Below, in pieces: positions 42,476 to 52,437 of a stretch of DNA of 54,344 nucleotides (its first letter is position 1; every line of letters starts with the position of its first letter). Source of the stretch: an uncultured Pelagibacteraceae bacterium. Its GTDB lineage: Bacteria > Pseudomonadota > Alphaproteobacteria > Pelagibacterales > Pelagibacteraceae. The notes below the pieces were generated by a model that saw only the letters and a list, made by a program, of their open reading frames with translations, searched no databases and was not told the DNA's origin. The stretch is taken from contig CACEXM010000008.1 in NCBI GenBank assembly GCA_902563555.1, positions 1-54,344 of the forward strand, written 5' to 3'. A program made the translations under genes and the position numbers.

Positions 42476-43402
42476 ATGTTTTCAGTAATTTTTCCTGGTC
42501 AGGGATCTCAATTAGTTGGAATGGGAAAGGAATTTTTTGAAAAGTATAGTTTGGTACAAGATCTTTTTGAAAAGGCAGATAGTGTTTTAGGAATTAAATT
42601 ATCAAATATAATTTTAAATGGTCCTAAGGAAGAATTAGATTTAACTGCAAATACTCAACCTGCAATATTTTTGGTTAGTTATTCAATATATCAAGTAATT
42701 ACGAAAGAGTTTAGTATAGATTTAGCTAAAGCAAAATATTTTGCTGGTCATTCACTTGGTGAATATTCAGCTTTATCTTCAGCGGGTTATCTAAATTTTG
42801 CTGATACATTAAAACTGTTAAGAATAAGAGGAGATGCTATGCAAAACTCTGTACCAAAAGGAATAGGTGGTATGTTAGCTGTACTTGGCACATCAGTTCA
42901 TGAGATAGAAAAAATTCTTAATGAAAATGTTGATAATTTCAACGTGGAAATTGCAAATGATAACTCAGAGGGTCAACTCGTCTTGAGTGGTAAAAACAAT
43001 GATTTAGATGCATTGATTAAGATACTTAAAATTAAAAAGATCAAAAATATCAGACTACCAGTTAGTGCTCCATTTCATTGTAAGCTGATGGGTAACGCAA
43101 CCAAAATTATGAAAAAGGAAATTGAAAAATTATCTTTTCATGAAGGTAAAAATATTTTAGTGTCCAATGTAACAGCTAAAGAAATTTCAAATAGTGAAGA
43201 ACTTAGAAAATTGTTGATTGATCAAATTGAAAGTAGAGTTAAGTGGAGGGAGAGTGTAATTAAAATGATTGATAATGGAGTGAATCATTTTATTGAATTA
43301 GGTCCAGGAAAAGTTTTATCTGGTCTAGTAAAAAGAACCAATAGAAATGTAAAAATTAATACCATTAATAGTGATAGTGATATAAAAGATTTAAATATAT
43401 GA
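42476..43402 (+). CDS. fabD: Malonyl-CoA:ACP transacylase
   Basis: Loads malonyl groups onto ACP for fatty acid synthesis. The 308 aa length is normal. The N-terminal VIFPGQGSQLVGMG, the serine nucleophile motif GHSLGEYSAL (Ser93), PVSAPFHCKLM with the catalytic His, and FIELGPGKVLSGL are all present. First gene of a fabD-fabG-acpP-gmk run. It overlaps fabG by 4 nt. Confidence 0.97.
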   Translation: MFSVIFPGQGSQLVGMGKEFFEKYSLVQDLFEKADSVLGIKLSNIILNGPKEELDLTANTQPAIFLVSYSIYQVITKEFSIDLAKAKYFAGHSLGEYSALSSAGYLNFADTLKLLRIRGDAMQNSVPKGIGGMLAVLGTSVHEIEKILNENVDNFNVEIANDNSEGQLVLSGKNNDLDALIKILKIKKIKNIRLPVSAPFHCKLMGNATKIMKKEIEKLSFHEGKNILVSNVTAKEISNSEELRKLLIDQIESRVKWRESVIKMIDNGVNHFIELGPGKVLSGLVKRTNRNVKINTINSDSDIKDLNI

Positions 43403-44136
43403 GTGAATTAGCAAAAAAGAACATTATCGTGACAGGAGCTTCAGGAGGGATTGGTAATTCTATCGTTGAAAAACTTTCTAAAAGTGGTGCTAATATTCTT
43501 GCTACGGGAACAAAAAAAGAGAAACTTGATCAATTAAAGTCAAAATTTAATGATATAAAAATTTTAAAATTTGATATTTCTCAAAATGAAAAAATTGAGG
43601 AATTTATAGAAAATGCCACCAATGAATTAGGAGGAAATTTAGATTGTATAATAAATAACGCGGGTATAACTCAAGATAATTTAGCAATAAGAATGAATTT
43701 TGAAGAATGGAAAAAAGTTATTGATATAAATTTAAACTCTACATTTCTATTAAGTAAATATTCAATAAAAAAAATGTTAAAGAATAAAAAGGGTAAAGTT
43801 ATCAATATTACATCTGTAGTAGGTCATACCGGTAATTTAGGTCAGGCAAATTATACTGCTGCAAAAGCTGGGATAGTTGCAATGTCAAAAACTTTAGCCA
43901 TTGAATATGCTAGAAAGAACATAAATATAAATTGTATTTCTCCAGGTTTTATCAAAACTGCTATGACAGATAAAATTGATACAAAATTTAAGGAAATGAT
44001 AATATCTAAAATACCATCTGGAAGACTGGGCGAACCAGAGGATATAGCAAATGCTGTACTTTTTTTGGCCTCTGAACTTTCTGATTATATTAATGGTGAA
44101 ACTTTACATGTTAATGGGGGCATGTATATGGCTTGA
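43399..44136 (+). CDS. fabG: 3-oxoacyl-ACP reductase
   Basis: NADPH-dependent SDR of the fatty-acid elongation cycle. The 245 aa protein has the cofactor motif VTGASGGIGNSI (residues 11-22), NNAGITQDNL, Ser139, and YTAAKAG (Tyr152, Lys156), with C-terminal PGFIKTAMTDKI and VNGGMYMA typical of FabG. The start overlaps the fabD stop as ATGA. A 48-nt gap separates it from acpP. Confidence 0.97.
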   Translation: MSELAKKNIIVTGASGGIGNSIVEKLSKSGANILATGTKKEKLDQLKSKFNDIKILKFDISQNEKIEEFIENATNELGGNLDCIINNAGITQDNLAIRMNFEEWKKVIDINLNSTFLLSKYSIKKMLKNKKGKVINITSVVGHTGNLGQANYTAAKAGIVAMSKTLAIEYARKNININCISPGFIKTAMTDKIDTKFKEMIISKIPSGRLGEPEDIANAVLFLASELSDYINGETLHVNGGMYMA

Positions 44137-44184
44137 CAAAATAAGTATTTAAACTATTAAGAATTTAAACAATATAGGATCAAA

Positions 44185-44424
44185 ATGTCAGATGATGTTT
44201 CAAGTAAAGTAAAAAAAATAGTTGCAGATCACTTAGGTATTGATGAAGCAAAGGTAACGGAAGAGTCAAGTTTCATAGATGACTTGGGCGCAGATAGTTT
44301 AGATACTGTTGAATTAGTAATGGCTTTTGAAGAGGAATTTGGTTCGGAAATCTCTGATAGTGAGGCTGAGAAAATTTTAACAGTAGGTGATGCTGTAAAG
44401 TTTATAGAGGGAAAAGCTAATTAA
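44185..44424 (+). CDS. acpP: Acyl carrier protein
   Basis: A 79 aa acidic four-helix carrier protein. The 4'-phosphopantetheine attachment serine is Ser38 in [26 protein letters not shown] lies before the ATG as a modest RBS (around 44177). fabF would normally follow in this cluster, but here gmk starts six bases after the stop. Confidence 0.98.
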   Translation: MSDDVSSKVKKIVADHLGIDEAKVTEESSFIDDLGADSLDTVELVMAFEEEFGSEISDSEAEKILTVGDAVKFIEGKAN

Positions 44425-44430
44425 TATTTA

Positions 44431-45063
44431 ATGCCCACAAATAAAGATGGGGTCATGATAATTTTATCCTCTCCGTCTGGAGCAGGTAAGACAACGCTAG
44501 TAGGATTATTATCTAAGTATCCTAATTTTGAAACCTCAATTTCACATACCACTAGAGCACCAAGGAAAAATGAAATTCATAATAAAGATTATTTCTTTGT
44601 TAACGAAACTGAATTTAAAAGACTTATAAAAAATGAAGAATTTCTTGAGTATGCAAGAGTATTTAAAAATTTATATGGGACAACTAGAACGCCTGTAATC
44701 AATAATCTTAATAAGGGCAAGAATGTTTTATTTGATATTGATTGGCAAGGTGCCGATCAAATAAAAAATAAAAAACTCGATTATAAGCTTATTACTTTTT
44801 TTATTTTACCACCTAGTAAAGAAGTCTTATTTAAAAGATTGTCAAATAGACATATGAACGACAAATTTATGGTTGAAGAAAGAATGAATCAATTTAATCG
44901 TGATGTTCTACATTGGATTAATTACGATTACGTAGTGATTAATGAAAATCTTAACGATTGCATGATAAGAATATTAAATTTAATTAAGGCTGAATTAGAC
45001 AATGGATCTAAGGATTATGATCAGGAATTTATTAGAAGTCATGTAGAAAAACTAACTTCTTAA
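44431..45063 (+). CDS. gmk: Guanylate kinase
   Basis: Phosphorylates GMP to GDP. The 210 aa length is normal. The P-loop [11 protein letters not shown] is at residues 13-23, followed by [21 protein letters not shown] and the GMP-binding [14 protein letters not shown], then [13 protein letters not shown]. The 3' end overlaps the convergent rsmA by 12 nt. Its position directly after acpP implies loss or relocation of fabF and mltG. Confidence 0.97.
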   Translation: MPTNKDGVMIILSSPSGAGKTTLVGLLSKYPNFETSISHTTRAPRKNEIHNKDYFFVNETEFKRLIKNEEFLEYARVFKNLYGTTRTPVINNLNKGKNVLFDIDWQGADQIKNKKLDYKLITFFILPPSKEVLFKRLSNRHMNDKFMVEERMNQFNRDVLHWINYDYVVINENLNDCMIRILNLIKAELDNGSKDYDQEFIRSHVEKLTS

Positions 45064-45840
45064 TTTTTCATATTCCTTAACTAAATTATAGTAAGTATTA
45101 AAGTCCAAATTTTGTGGTCTTAAATTTAAATTAAGTTTTAGTTTTTTTTGAATATTATTGTTACCATTAAAAAGTTGATTGAAAGGTTTTTTTATCATTT
45201 TTCTTCTATGATTGAAAAAAGACCTTGTGACCAACTCAAGATTTTTTGGATTATCGATTTTAAAAAAATCTTCTTTAGGTTTAAAAAACAATATTGAGCT
45301 TTCAATTTTTGGTTTTGGAAAAAAACAGGAAGGTTTAATGTTACAAATTCGTGTGATATTCAGTTTCCATTTTGCCAGTATTGATAATCTTCCATAGTTT
45401 GAAGTATTTGCATCTGCTATTATCCTATCAGCTACCTCTTTTTGAAACATCAAAATGAGACTTTCAAACCAAAATCTATCATTATCTAAATTTAAAATCC
45501 ATTTGCATAGTATTTCAGTGGAAATATTATATGGTAAATTTCCAAAAACAATCAATTTTTCTTTTGAAAAATTTTTTTCATTTATACAAAGTATGTCCTC
45601 ATTTATAATATTTAAAAAATCTTTAAACTTTTCTCTCAATCCTTGAATAAGATTTTTATCCTTTTCAACTACGAAAACTTTTTTGGGTTTGTTTTTTAAT
45701 ATGAAAGAGGTTAAATTTCCTGTTCCAGGACCAACCTCAAGTATAGAACGATCTTTAATTTCAGTAATATTTACTATTTTTTTTAAGATATTTTCATCAA
45801 CTAAAAAGTTTTGGCCCAAACTTTTTTTTGGCTTAATCAC
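45052..45840 (-). CDS. rsmA: 16S rRNA dimethyladenosine transferase (KsgA)
   Basis: Dimethylates the two adjacent adenosines near the 3' end of 16S rRNA. The 262 aa protein has [19 protein letters not shown] at the start, the SAM motif [16 protein letters not shown] (about residue 33), and the catalytic motif [10 protein letters not shown] (about 97). Last gene of the six-gene minus-strand operon; it overlaps pdxA by 4 nt and gmk (convergent) by 12 nt. Confidence 0.97.
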   Translation of the reverse strand: MIKPKKSLGQNFLVDENILKKIVNITEIKDRSILEVGPGTGNLTSFILKNKPKKVFVVEKDKNLIQGLREKFKDFLNIINEDILCINEKNFSKEKLIVFGNLPYNISTEILCKWILNLDNDRFWFESLILMFQKEVADRIIADANTSNYGRLSILAKWKLNITRICNIKPSCFFPKPKIESSILFFKPKEDFFKIDNPKNLELVTRSFFNHRRKMIKKPFNQLFNGNNNIQKKLKLNLNLRPQNLDFNTYYNLVKEYEKLRS

Positions 45841-46805
45841 TTTATTCTCTCAAAAAAAGAAATCGCTTTGATTAGACTTAATGGATTAGATAAGTTTTTA
45901 CCTACCATTTGTTCATTTGGACCATGATCAGGAGAAATTCTAATAAAAGGCAAACCTAACGTAATATTAAAAGCATCATACTCAAAAATAGTTTTCATTG
46001 GAGTTAAAACTTGGTCGTGGTACATTCCCACAATTACATTATATTTTTTTCTATTTTTTTTTAAAAAAATGGTATCAGCAGAAAAAGGTCCTGATATCTT
46101 ATATCCTTTTTTAATGAGTTTTTTTATGGTAGGTTTGATAATAATTTCATCTTCATTAATTTTATTAATACTTTCACAGTGAGGGTTTAGGCCCGTTATA
46201 GCAATTTTAGGTTTAAAACCAATGTATTTTCTATAAAAATTATCAATAAGAACTATTTTTTCTAGGATTAATTTTTTAGATATTTTGCTAGCAACATTTT
46301 TTAAAGGTAAATGAGTTGTTATTGGAGTTACTGAAAGTTCTTTATTATATATTAACATCGCAATTTTTTTTTTATTAAATTTTTTTGCAAAAAATTCCGT
46401 TATTCCTAAAAATTTTTTTTTTAAAAAGTTTTTTTTTGAAATCGGTCCGTTAATGAGCCTACTTGAAAAATCTGATTTAATTAAATCTATTGCAACTTTA
46501 AAGCACTTTTTAATATAATCATTAGATTTATTGCTTATCTTTTCAAAAGCTCTTTTTTGATCATAATTTACATTTATTAGATTAATTGAATCATTATTTA
46601 ATTTATACTCTTTAATTTTTTTCAGATTAATGATTTTAACTTTTTTATTAAAATTAAGTTTTTTCATCTGAAGATATAATAATTTATGTGAAGCAATTAA
46701 AATTAATGGGCTTTTGATTTTTTTTATTTTATAAACTTTAAATAAAATTTCAAAAAAAATACTATTAGGTTCACCTGCTACTAATATTATTGGTTTATAG
46801 CTCAT
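45837..46805 (-). CDS. pdxA: 4-hydroxythreonine-4-phosphate dehydrogenase family protein
   Basis: PdxA makes the 3-amino-1-hydroxyacetone phosphate precursor of pyridoxal phosphate. At 322 aa the length is usual. PIILVAGEPNSI near the start, ITGLNPHCESINKI (about residue 205), GPFSADTIF, VGMYHDQVLTPMKTI and NITLGLPFIRISPDHGPN are PdxA landmarks, including metal-binding His residues. The usual DHGTA segment is DHGPN here. The position between surA and rsmA is the conserved location of pdxA. It overlaps surA by 11 nt. Confidence 0.93.
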   Translation of the reverse strand: MSYKPIILVAGEPNSIFFEILFKVYKIKKIKSPLILIASHKLLYLQMKKLNFNKKVKIINLKKIKEYKLNNDSINLINVNYDQKRAFEKISNKSNDYIKKCFKVAIDLIKSDFSSRLINGPISKKNFLKKKFLGITEFFAKKFNKKKIAMLIYNKELSVTPITTHLPLKNVASKISKKLILEKIVLIDNFYRKYIGFKPKIAITGLNPHCESINKINEDEIIIKPTIKKLIKKGYKISGPFSADTIFLKKNRKKYNVIVGMYHDQVLTPMKTIFEYDAFNITLGLPFIRISPDHGPNEQMVGKNLSNPLSLIKAISFFERIK

Positions 46806-47721
46806 TAATGATTATATCTTTCTTAATTTTGTTCAAAAAAATATTTGAGAATTGATTTAGCTGTTTATTTGTTTTAATTTTAATAACTCTATTTAATTCT
46901 TCTTCAAGTTTAATTTTTCTTTTCGTTATTCTTTTTTCGTTTAATTTGAGAATTAAAAAACCACCTGGTATAGTGATAGGCTCTGTATGGTCATTAATAT
47001 TAATTTCAGAAATTTTTTTTAAAATTTCTTTATTTATTGAATTTTCACTTATCCAGCCAATTTTACCACCAGATGTAGAGGTTTCTGATATACTGTATAT
47101 TAAAGCTGAATTTTCAAAACCATTTTCTTTAATTCCTTTTTTAATTATGTCAAATTTTTCAGTTAAAGTTTGATTTTTTGGTAAATCAAAAAAAATTTCA
47201 GAAAGCAAATATTCATTTTGAGTTTCTTTTTTTAAAATATCTTGTTTTAATTTTTCAGTATCAATCTTAATATTCTTTGCATATTTATCATAGACAAACT
47301 GGTTCCAAATCGCACTAATAGTCATCTTTTTTTTTAGCATTTCATTATTTATATTAAATTTAATGAGGTGTTTAGATATTTTCTCCATTTCGGTATATCC
47401 AGTATTTGAATAAGTTGAGAGAAGTATTTTGTTGAAGTCTTCATCTTCAATTTCAATTTTATCAACGATCTTGCTGAGAGCGATTTCCTTAATCTTGTCT
47501 TTTATTAGAGAATTTCTTGCAATTTCAAAAATTTTATCATTCTCTAGTTTATTTATGTCCTGATTTATTGATTTTAAGTAATTTATCTCATCTAATATAT
47601 CAATTGTTGTTATCAATTTGTTATTTACTTTTAATAGTATTTTATTCTCAATAGCTAAAACTGAAAATCCATTGAAGATTAAAAAAAAAATTATAGTAAA
47701 TATTTTTACTAATTTACTCAT
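46795..47721 (-). CDS. surA: SurA-like periplasmic chaperone / peptidyl-prolyl isomerase
   Basis: A 308 aa protein with signal peptide (MSKLVKIFTIIFFLIFNGFSVLA), a SurA-type N-terminal helical domain (LKVNNKLITTIDILDEINYLKSI), and one parvulin-type region (SGGKIGWISENSINKEILKKISEININDHTEPITIPGGFLIL in pieces: GGKIGWISEN and TEPITIPGGFLILKL). It has one parvulin domain rather than the two of E. coli SurA, as in many alphaproteobacteria. Escorts outer-membrane proteins such as LptD, encoded directly upstream (4-nt overlap). Confidence 0.87.
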   Translation of the reverse strand: MSKLVKIFTIIFFLIFNGFSVLAIENKILLKVNNKLITTIDILDEINYLKSINQDINKLENDKIFEIARNSLIKDKIKEIALSKIVDKIEIEDEDFNKILLSTYSNTGYTEMEKISKHLIKFNINNEMLKKKMTISAIWNQFVYDKYAKNIKIDTEKLKQDILKKETQNEYLLSEIFFDLPKNQTLTEKFDIIKKGIKENGFENSALIYSISETSTSGGKIGWISENSINKEILKKISEININDHTEPITIPGGFLILKLNEKRITKRKIKLEEELNRVIKIKTNKQLNQFSNIFLNKIKKDIIINEL

Positions 47722-50153
47722 TGATCTATTTTTTGCTCAAAACTTGTCAATGGACTTAATGTAATACTGAATAGTAAATTTTCTGATGGTTTAAGATCTC
47801 TATCTTCGTAATAAGATTTTTTATATTTTATTCCTGCTATCAAACAATCGTTTTTATACTCATAAATTAAATCATAATATTCTGTCAGATCTATCTTTTT
47901 GTTTCTTCTAGTAGCAAAAGAAAAATAATTTGAGTTATTAAATTTAATTTTTGTATTATTTTCTAAGGTATTTGTATCACCTATTATACCATTTCTTTCG
48001 ATGAAATTAAAAGTAGTATTAAAATTTTTATAAGTAATTGATGTTTTTAGAGAATTATACTTAAGAGAATTTAAATCATCGTCAATAATAAAGTCATACG
48101 ATATTTTTGTAAATTTTGAAAGATTGTTTGAAATTGATCCAAAAATGTTCAAATCTTTATCATTTATACCACTAGTTAGAGGTATAAATTCCTCTTTTTT
48201 ATCTCTAAAGACAGTTGCAATTCTCGCCTCAAAAAATTTATTTATGTCATTTAATTTTGTTTTTTTGTAGTCCAATCCAACAGTTAATGATTTTCCTTCT
48301 TCAAAAGAGTCATCAATACCAAGTCTATTTATGTCAAATATGCTGTTTGCATTTATAGATCTATCACTTGATGAATAATCTTTCATATCCCCAGGATTAA
48401 ACCTTAGAGAAGCCATAGGAGTAAGGATATTCGAATTATTTGCTGTTTGTTTTAAAAGAGGTAAGCTAGTATTTAACTCAAATATACTCATCAATTCCAT
48501 TTGAGGACTCGTTTTGTAAATACTATCATTTTTAGCGATAGTGTTGAGATTCTTAAAATAAATATTATACCCACTTTTAAAACCATTTTTTGAAATAAAA
48601 TCTGAACTTTGGTAGTTTAGGTCATTTACAACTTTTGATCTTAAATTATTTGTGTTATTCAAATCATTACTTCCATTAGAACTAAAATTTACAGTTCCAT
48701 CAAAATCATTTTTAAAAAGTTGCATATTAAAATCATAATAAGGTAATATAAATTGATATCTATCTGTATTTGAAAGATTTAAATCTTCATAGGACTGAAA
48801 TCCTGTTGTGAAATTATAGCTTTTATTTCTTAATATTAACTTAGCCTCAGACTTCAGAACATCATAATTTTTAGGTGAGGCTTTATTTTTGTAAATGTTA
48901 TTATCAAAAATTTTTAAATAAGTATCACTTGAAACTTTTTTAATAGAAACTAATAAATCGCTTTGAGTAAAACTTTTCCACGCTAAATCAGTGTCAAAAT
49001 TAGCGAATATATGACTTATGCTTTTTTTTTTATTATTAAGTGCAGATTTAAATCTATCAACATATGAAAAATCTAAGAATAACGATGAGTTTTTATTTTT
49101 AATTCTATATTCATTTTGAAACATTTTCACATCATCATCAAAAAATGTTGGCCTGAATGTAAAGTCTTGGTTTTGTGAAATTACATAATAATAGGGTATA
49201 TTTATTGATGAGCCTAAAATATTTGAATTATTAAAGCTTGGTTTTAAAAAACCAGACTGCCTGTTAACAGTAGGATCTGGGTGAAAAAACTTTGGAAAAT
49301 ATAATACAGGAACATTATAAACTTTAAGCACAGCATCTTTGTAAATAAGTTGTTTTTTATTTTTGTCATGTTTAATCTCTTTTGATGTTATCATCCATGG
49401 TGGACAATCACTTTTATCATTGCAACTTGTAAATGATCCCTCTTTGACTGTGGTAATATTATTGTCACTACTTGCTGAGATACCTATTAATCTAGGGTCA
49501 TTTTCTAGATTATCAAAAATATCCTTAGCTAAATTAATCTGAATGTTGTTAGCAACAAAACTTTTCTTTTTAAAATCAAATATTCCATTCTCAAAATATA
49601 ATTTATCGTTTTGAGGCAAATTATAGTTTAAAGACACCAAGATATCTTCACCTTTTAGTATTTCATTTTCAATTGTAAAATTAAAATTTTTAAGCTCTAT
49701 ATAAGTTTGTTCACCATTATCGACAATAGTAGTTTTCTTATTTGAGTTTATTGTTTTTTTATCTCTAAAAAATGTTACGTCACTTGAGTTAAAAATATAT
49801 CTTGAGTAAATTTCGCTTTTTGTTTGTCCTTTTGTAGATATTTTTTCATTACTTTTTTCATAAGTAATGTCATTTGAATAAATGTTGTAATTATTAACAG
49901 TGTCTTCAATTATAACTTTTCCATAAGCATTTAAAATATTTTCATTTTTTATATATGTAAAATTGTCAGCTTTAATAATAATTCCGTCATTAGTCAAAAT
50001 TTCACCCCTTTTAGAACCTACAATTTTATTTCCATTTTCTAAAATCTCAATTTCTGTGACATCAAAACTAAATTGTTCTTGAGAATACACAGAAAATACA
50101 AAAAAATAATTTGTAAAAAAAAGTATTAATATTGATAGAAATTTATTTTTCAT
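47718..50153 (-). CDS. lptD: LPS-assembly protein LptD
   Basis: Outer-membrane barrel that inserts lipopolysaccharide into the outer leaflet. The 811 aa protein has a signal peptide (MKNKFLSILILFFTNYFFVFSVYS), an OstA/LptA-like N-terminal domain (IVGSKRGEILTNDGIIIKADNF), a middle motif CNDKSDCPPWMITSKEIKHD, VLYFPKFFHPDPTVNRQSGFL, and a long C-terminal beta-barrel rich in alternating polar residues. There are only three cysteines (C244, C250, C770). It overlaps lptG by 11 nt and surA by 4 nt. Confidence 0.94.
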   Translation of the reverse strand: MKNKFLSILILFFTNYFFVFSVYSQEQFSFDVTEIEILENGNKIVGSKRGEILTNDGIIIKADNFTYIKNENILNAYGKVIIEDTVNNYNIYSNDITYEKSNEKISTKGQTKSEIYSRYIFNSSDVTFFRDKKTINSNKKTTIVDNGEQTYIELKNFNFTIENEILKGEDILVSLNYNLPQNDKLYFENGIFDFKKKSFVANNIQINLAKDIFDNLENDPRLIGISASSDNNITTVKEGSFTSCNDKSDCPPWMITSKEIKHDKNKKQLIYKDAVLKVYNVPVLYFPKFFHPDPTVNRQSGFLKPSFNNSNILGSSINIPYYYVISQNQDFTFRPTFFDDDVKMFQNEYRIKNKNSSLFLDFSYVDRFKSALNNKKKSISHIFANFDTDLAWKSFTQSDLLVSIKKVSSDTYLKIFDNNIYKNKASPKNYDVLKSEAKLILRNKSYNFTTGFQSYEDLNLSNTDRYQFILPYYDFNMQLFKNDFDGTVNFSSNGSNDLNNTNNLRSKVVNDLNYQSSDFISKNGFKSGYNIYFKNLNTIAKNDSIYKTSPQMELMSIFELNTSLPLLKQTANNSNILTPMASLRFNPGDMKDYSSSDRSINANSIFDINRLGIDDSFEEGKSLTVGLDYKKTKLNDINKFFEARIATVFRDKKEEFIPLTSGINDKDLNIFGSISNNLSKFTKISYDFIIDDDLNSLKYNSLKTSITYKNFNTTFNFIERNGIIGDTNTLENNTKIKFNNSNYFSFATRRNKKIDLTEYYDLIYEYKNDCLIAGIKYKKSYYEDRDLKPSENLLFSITLSPLTSFEQKIDQ

Positions 50154-51216
50154 TGAATCTTCTTACCATGATTGAATTAATAAAGGTTAACAAAATTAAA
50201 GGTACTAAAATAGAGCTAAATAAGTTTATCTTCTCAGTTTTTCCCAAAACATTAAAAAAATTAAATAAGTAATATATTATTACTGAAATGAATAAACCAA
50301 ATGAAATTTTTAATATTGAGCTTTTCAATTCTCGGGTGCTTAACATAATAATACTCGATAGAACTGTCATCAAAACAAGGTAAATTGGAAAAGAAAGTAA
50401 TTTAAGAAGCTGTATATCAATTTCTATTATAGAGTAATTTAATGATTTATAATTTTTTCTTAATTCAAAAAGCTCTAAAATTGAAAGAGATGACAAATTT
50501 GAAAATAAGTTTTGAATTAAAAAATAATCAAAATTAGTCTCTAATTTAAGAAATTTAATTTTTTGTTTTTTATTTTTATCAAAAATTTCTGCGTCGTATA
50601 CTAACCAATTTTTGTTAGAAATATCTATTCTTGGACTAACGATATTTCTTTTAATTCTAAAGCTTTCATCAAATTCTGAAATATAAGCATCAATTAAAAA
50701 ATTTTGATCAACTTTGACTGCATTTATAATTAGAATTCTATCCTCAATAACATCTTTTATCCAAAGTCCATTTTTTGTAATTACAGCTAAATATTTACCG
50801 TCTTTTGTATAATTTGTTTTAAGGTCTAAATAGAAGTTTTTTAAACTTGAGGAAAAACTATAAAATACTGTAATTATTAAAAGACCTAAAATAAAACTTA
50901 CCAGACTTATGATCCATAAAATTTTTGAATTTTTTAAACCTGAATATTTAAAAATACTCAGTTGATTATCATTAAATAAAGTTATGAAAAATAGTTGAGT
51001 TGAGATTAAAAAAATAAAAGGAAACATCTCAAAGATAAAAGATGGAGAATTTAAAAGTGATAAAAATATTGGAAATGAGTTGTCCACATTAATGTTTTTA
51101 AAAAAATCTAACTCATTAAGTAAATTTATTAAAAATATGAGACTAAACATTATTAGGGAAACATAGAAAAAAGAGTTAATGAAAATTTTACTTAAAAATT
51201 TAATGTAAGTTTTCAC
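50143..51216 (-). CDS. lptG: LPS export system permease LptG
   Basis: A 357 aa inner-membrane partner of LptF in the LptB2FG ABC transporter. About six membrane helices flank a periplasmic domain: the N-terminal three span residues about 12-122, the C-terminal three about 268-350. PIFLSLLNSPSFIFEMFPFIFLISTQLFF and DNQLSIFKYSGLKNSKIL match the YjgP/YjgQ family. It is assigned as LptG because it is second in the lptF-lptG order. ATGA overlap with lptF. Confidence 0.9.
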   Translation of the reverse strand: MKTYIKFLSKIFINSFFYVSLIMFSLIFLINLLNELDFFKNINVDNSFPIFLSLLNSPSFIFEMFPFIFLISTQLFFITLFNDNQLSIFKYSGLKNSKILWIISLVSFILGLLIITVFYSFSSSLKNFYLDLKTNYTKDGKYLAVITKNGLWIKDVIEDRILIINAVKVDQNFLIDAYISEFDESFRIKRNIVSPRIDISNKNWLVYDAEIFDKNKKQKIKFLKLETNFDYFLIQNLFSNLSSLSILELFELRKNYKSLNYSIIEIDIQLLKLLSFPIYLVLMTVLSSIIMLSTRELKSSILKISFGLFISVIIYYLFNFFNVLGKTEKINLFSSILVPLILLTFINSIMVRRFNEK

Positions 51217-52355
51217 CTTTCTCTCCTTAAAGAACCTAAATTAAAAAAAATTATTGAATAAGCTATAAACATTATAATTAATGGAATAATAAAAATTTTT
51301 ATGTTTCCTAAAGTATTACTTTCAATAAATCTTAAACTCATTTCTGATGAAATAATAATTGATAATCCTAACAAAAAAATAAATATTCTAAAATTAAAAT
51401 AATTTATATTTTCTTTTGATCTAAGTATCAAAAATAAAATAATCAACATTAGAGTTGGTAAATAAAAAGGGATAATAAATCGTTTATATAATTCTTTAAT
51501 TATATTTTCGAAATTTTCTAATCTGCAATTTTCAATTGTTATATTATTTGAACTTGCATTTAAAAAATTCGAATTATTTAGTCTCAAAAAACATGTGATC
51601 AGTTTCACAGTAGAAAGTTCTTGTGTTTTAATATAAGTAGTCGTATTTGTTTCAAAATTTTGTAAATTAAAATCAGATTTCGAAAATCTGAAATTTGTTA
51701 TTTTATCATTTATAACATTAATTGTTTCTCCTTCATACAAAACAAGAATTTGATTGTTTTTTTTTTTGATAAAATTTCCTTTTTTTGCGTAGGTAATTTG
51801 AAAATTATTTAAGTTTTCTTCTTTCTTTATATATATATTAAATAAATTTCCATCTTCATCTTTAGCTCCAGAGTAAATCGTTACCCCTTTAATAGTATCA
51901 TTAAACTTTTTTTGTTTTATAAAACTCTCTAAAAAATTTACAGATGATGATCTTAAAAACGATCTAGCAACATCTTGAGTTGTGGGCACAACAAATGAGG
52001 AAAGTATAATTTGTATAAGTGTTAAAAATATTGAAAAAATAAATAAAAAGTTAATAAGCTGTAATTTATTAACTCCAAAATTCCAAAATATGATCAATTC
52101 ATTATTAATTTCATACTTTGTTATCACATAAAAAAAACTAAAAAAAAATGTAAAAGGAAGTACTTTGCTTAAAATTTTAGGAAAGTTGAGCAATGAATAA
52201 TTTATATAGACCTTATAACTACGGCCATCTTCTATCATAATATCTAAAAAATTTACTGCTTGAAACACCCAGATAATTACACTTGCGCTCAAAAGGGTAA
52301 TTAAAAAAAAGGTTAAACAATCGGCTAATAATTTTCTAAATAATAATTTTTTCAT
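51213..52355 (-). CDS. lptF: LPS export system permease LptF
   Basis: A 380 aa YjgP/YjgQ-family permease: MKKLLFRKLLADCLTFFLITLL at the start, VNFLDIMIEDGRSYKVYINYSLLNFPKILSKVLPF (about residue 33), and a helical C-terminal block. First gene of the lptF-lptG-lptD-surA-pdxA-rsmA operon. The 82-base gap to the divergent pepA gene (52356-52437) must contain its promoter; I see TTTACA at 52397-52402 and TATACT at 52428-52433 on the plus strand, but no properly spaced pair. Confidence 0.9.
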   Translation of the reverse strand: MKKLLFRKLLADCLTFFLITLLSASVIIWVFQAVNFLDIMIEDGRSYKVYINYSLLNFPKILSKVLPFTFFFSFFYVITKYEINNELIIFWNFGVNKLQLINFLFIFSIFLTLIQIILSSFVVPTTQDVARSFLRSSSVNFLESFIKQKKFNDTIKGVTIYSGAKDEDGNLFNIYIKKEENLNNFQITYAKKGNFIKKKNNQILVLYEGETINVINDKITNFRFSKSDFNLQNFETNTTTYIKTQELSTVKLITCFLRLNNSNFLNASSNNITIENCRLENFENIIKELYKRFIIPFYLPTLMLIILFLILRSKENINYFNFRIFIFLLGLSIIISSEMSLRFIESNTLGNIKIFIIPLIIMFIAYSIIFFNLGSLRRER

Positions 52356-52437
52356 TGAAATCTTACAAAATAGTAATTATATATTTTCAACTTTAGTTTA
52401 CAATTATTATACAACTTAAAGTACACATATACTATAA

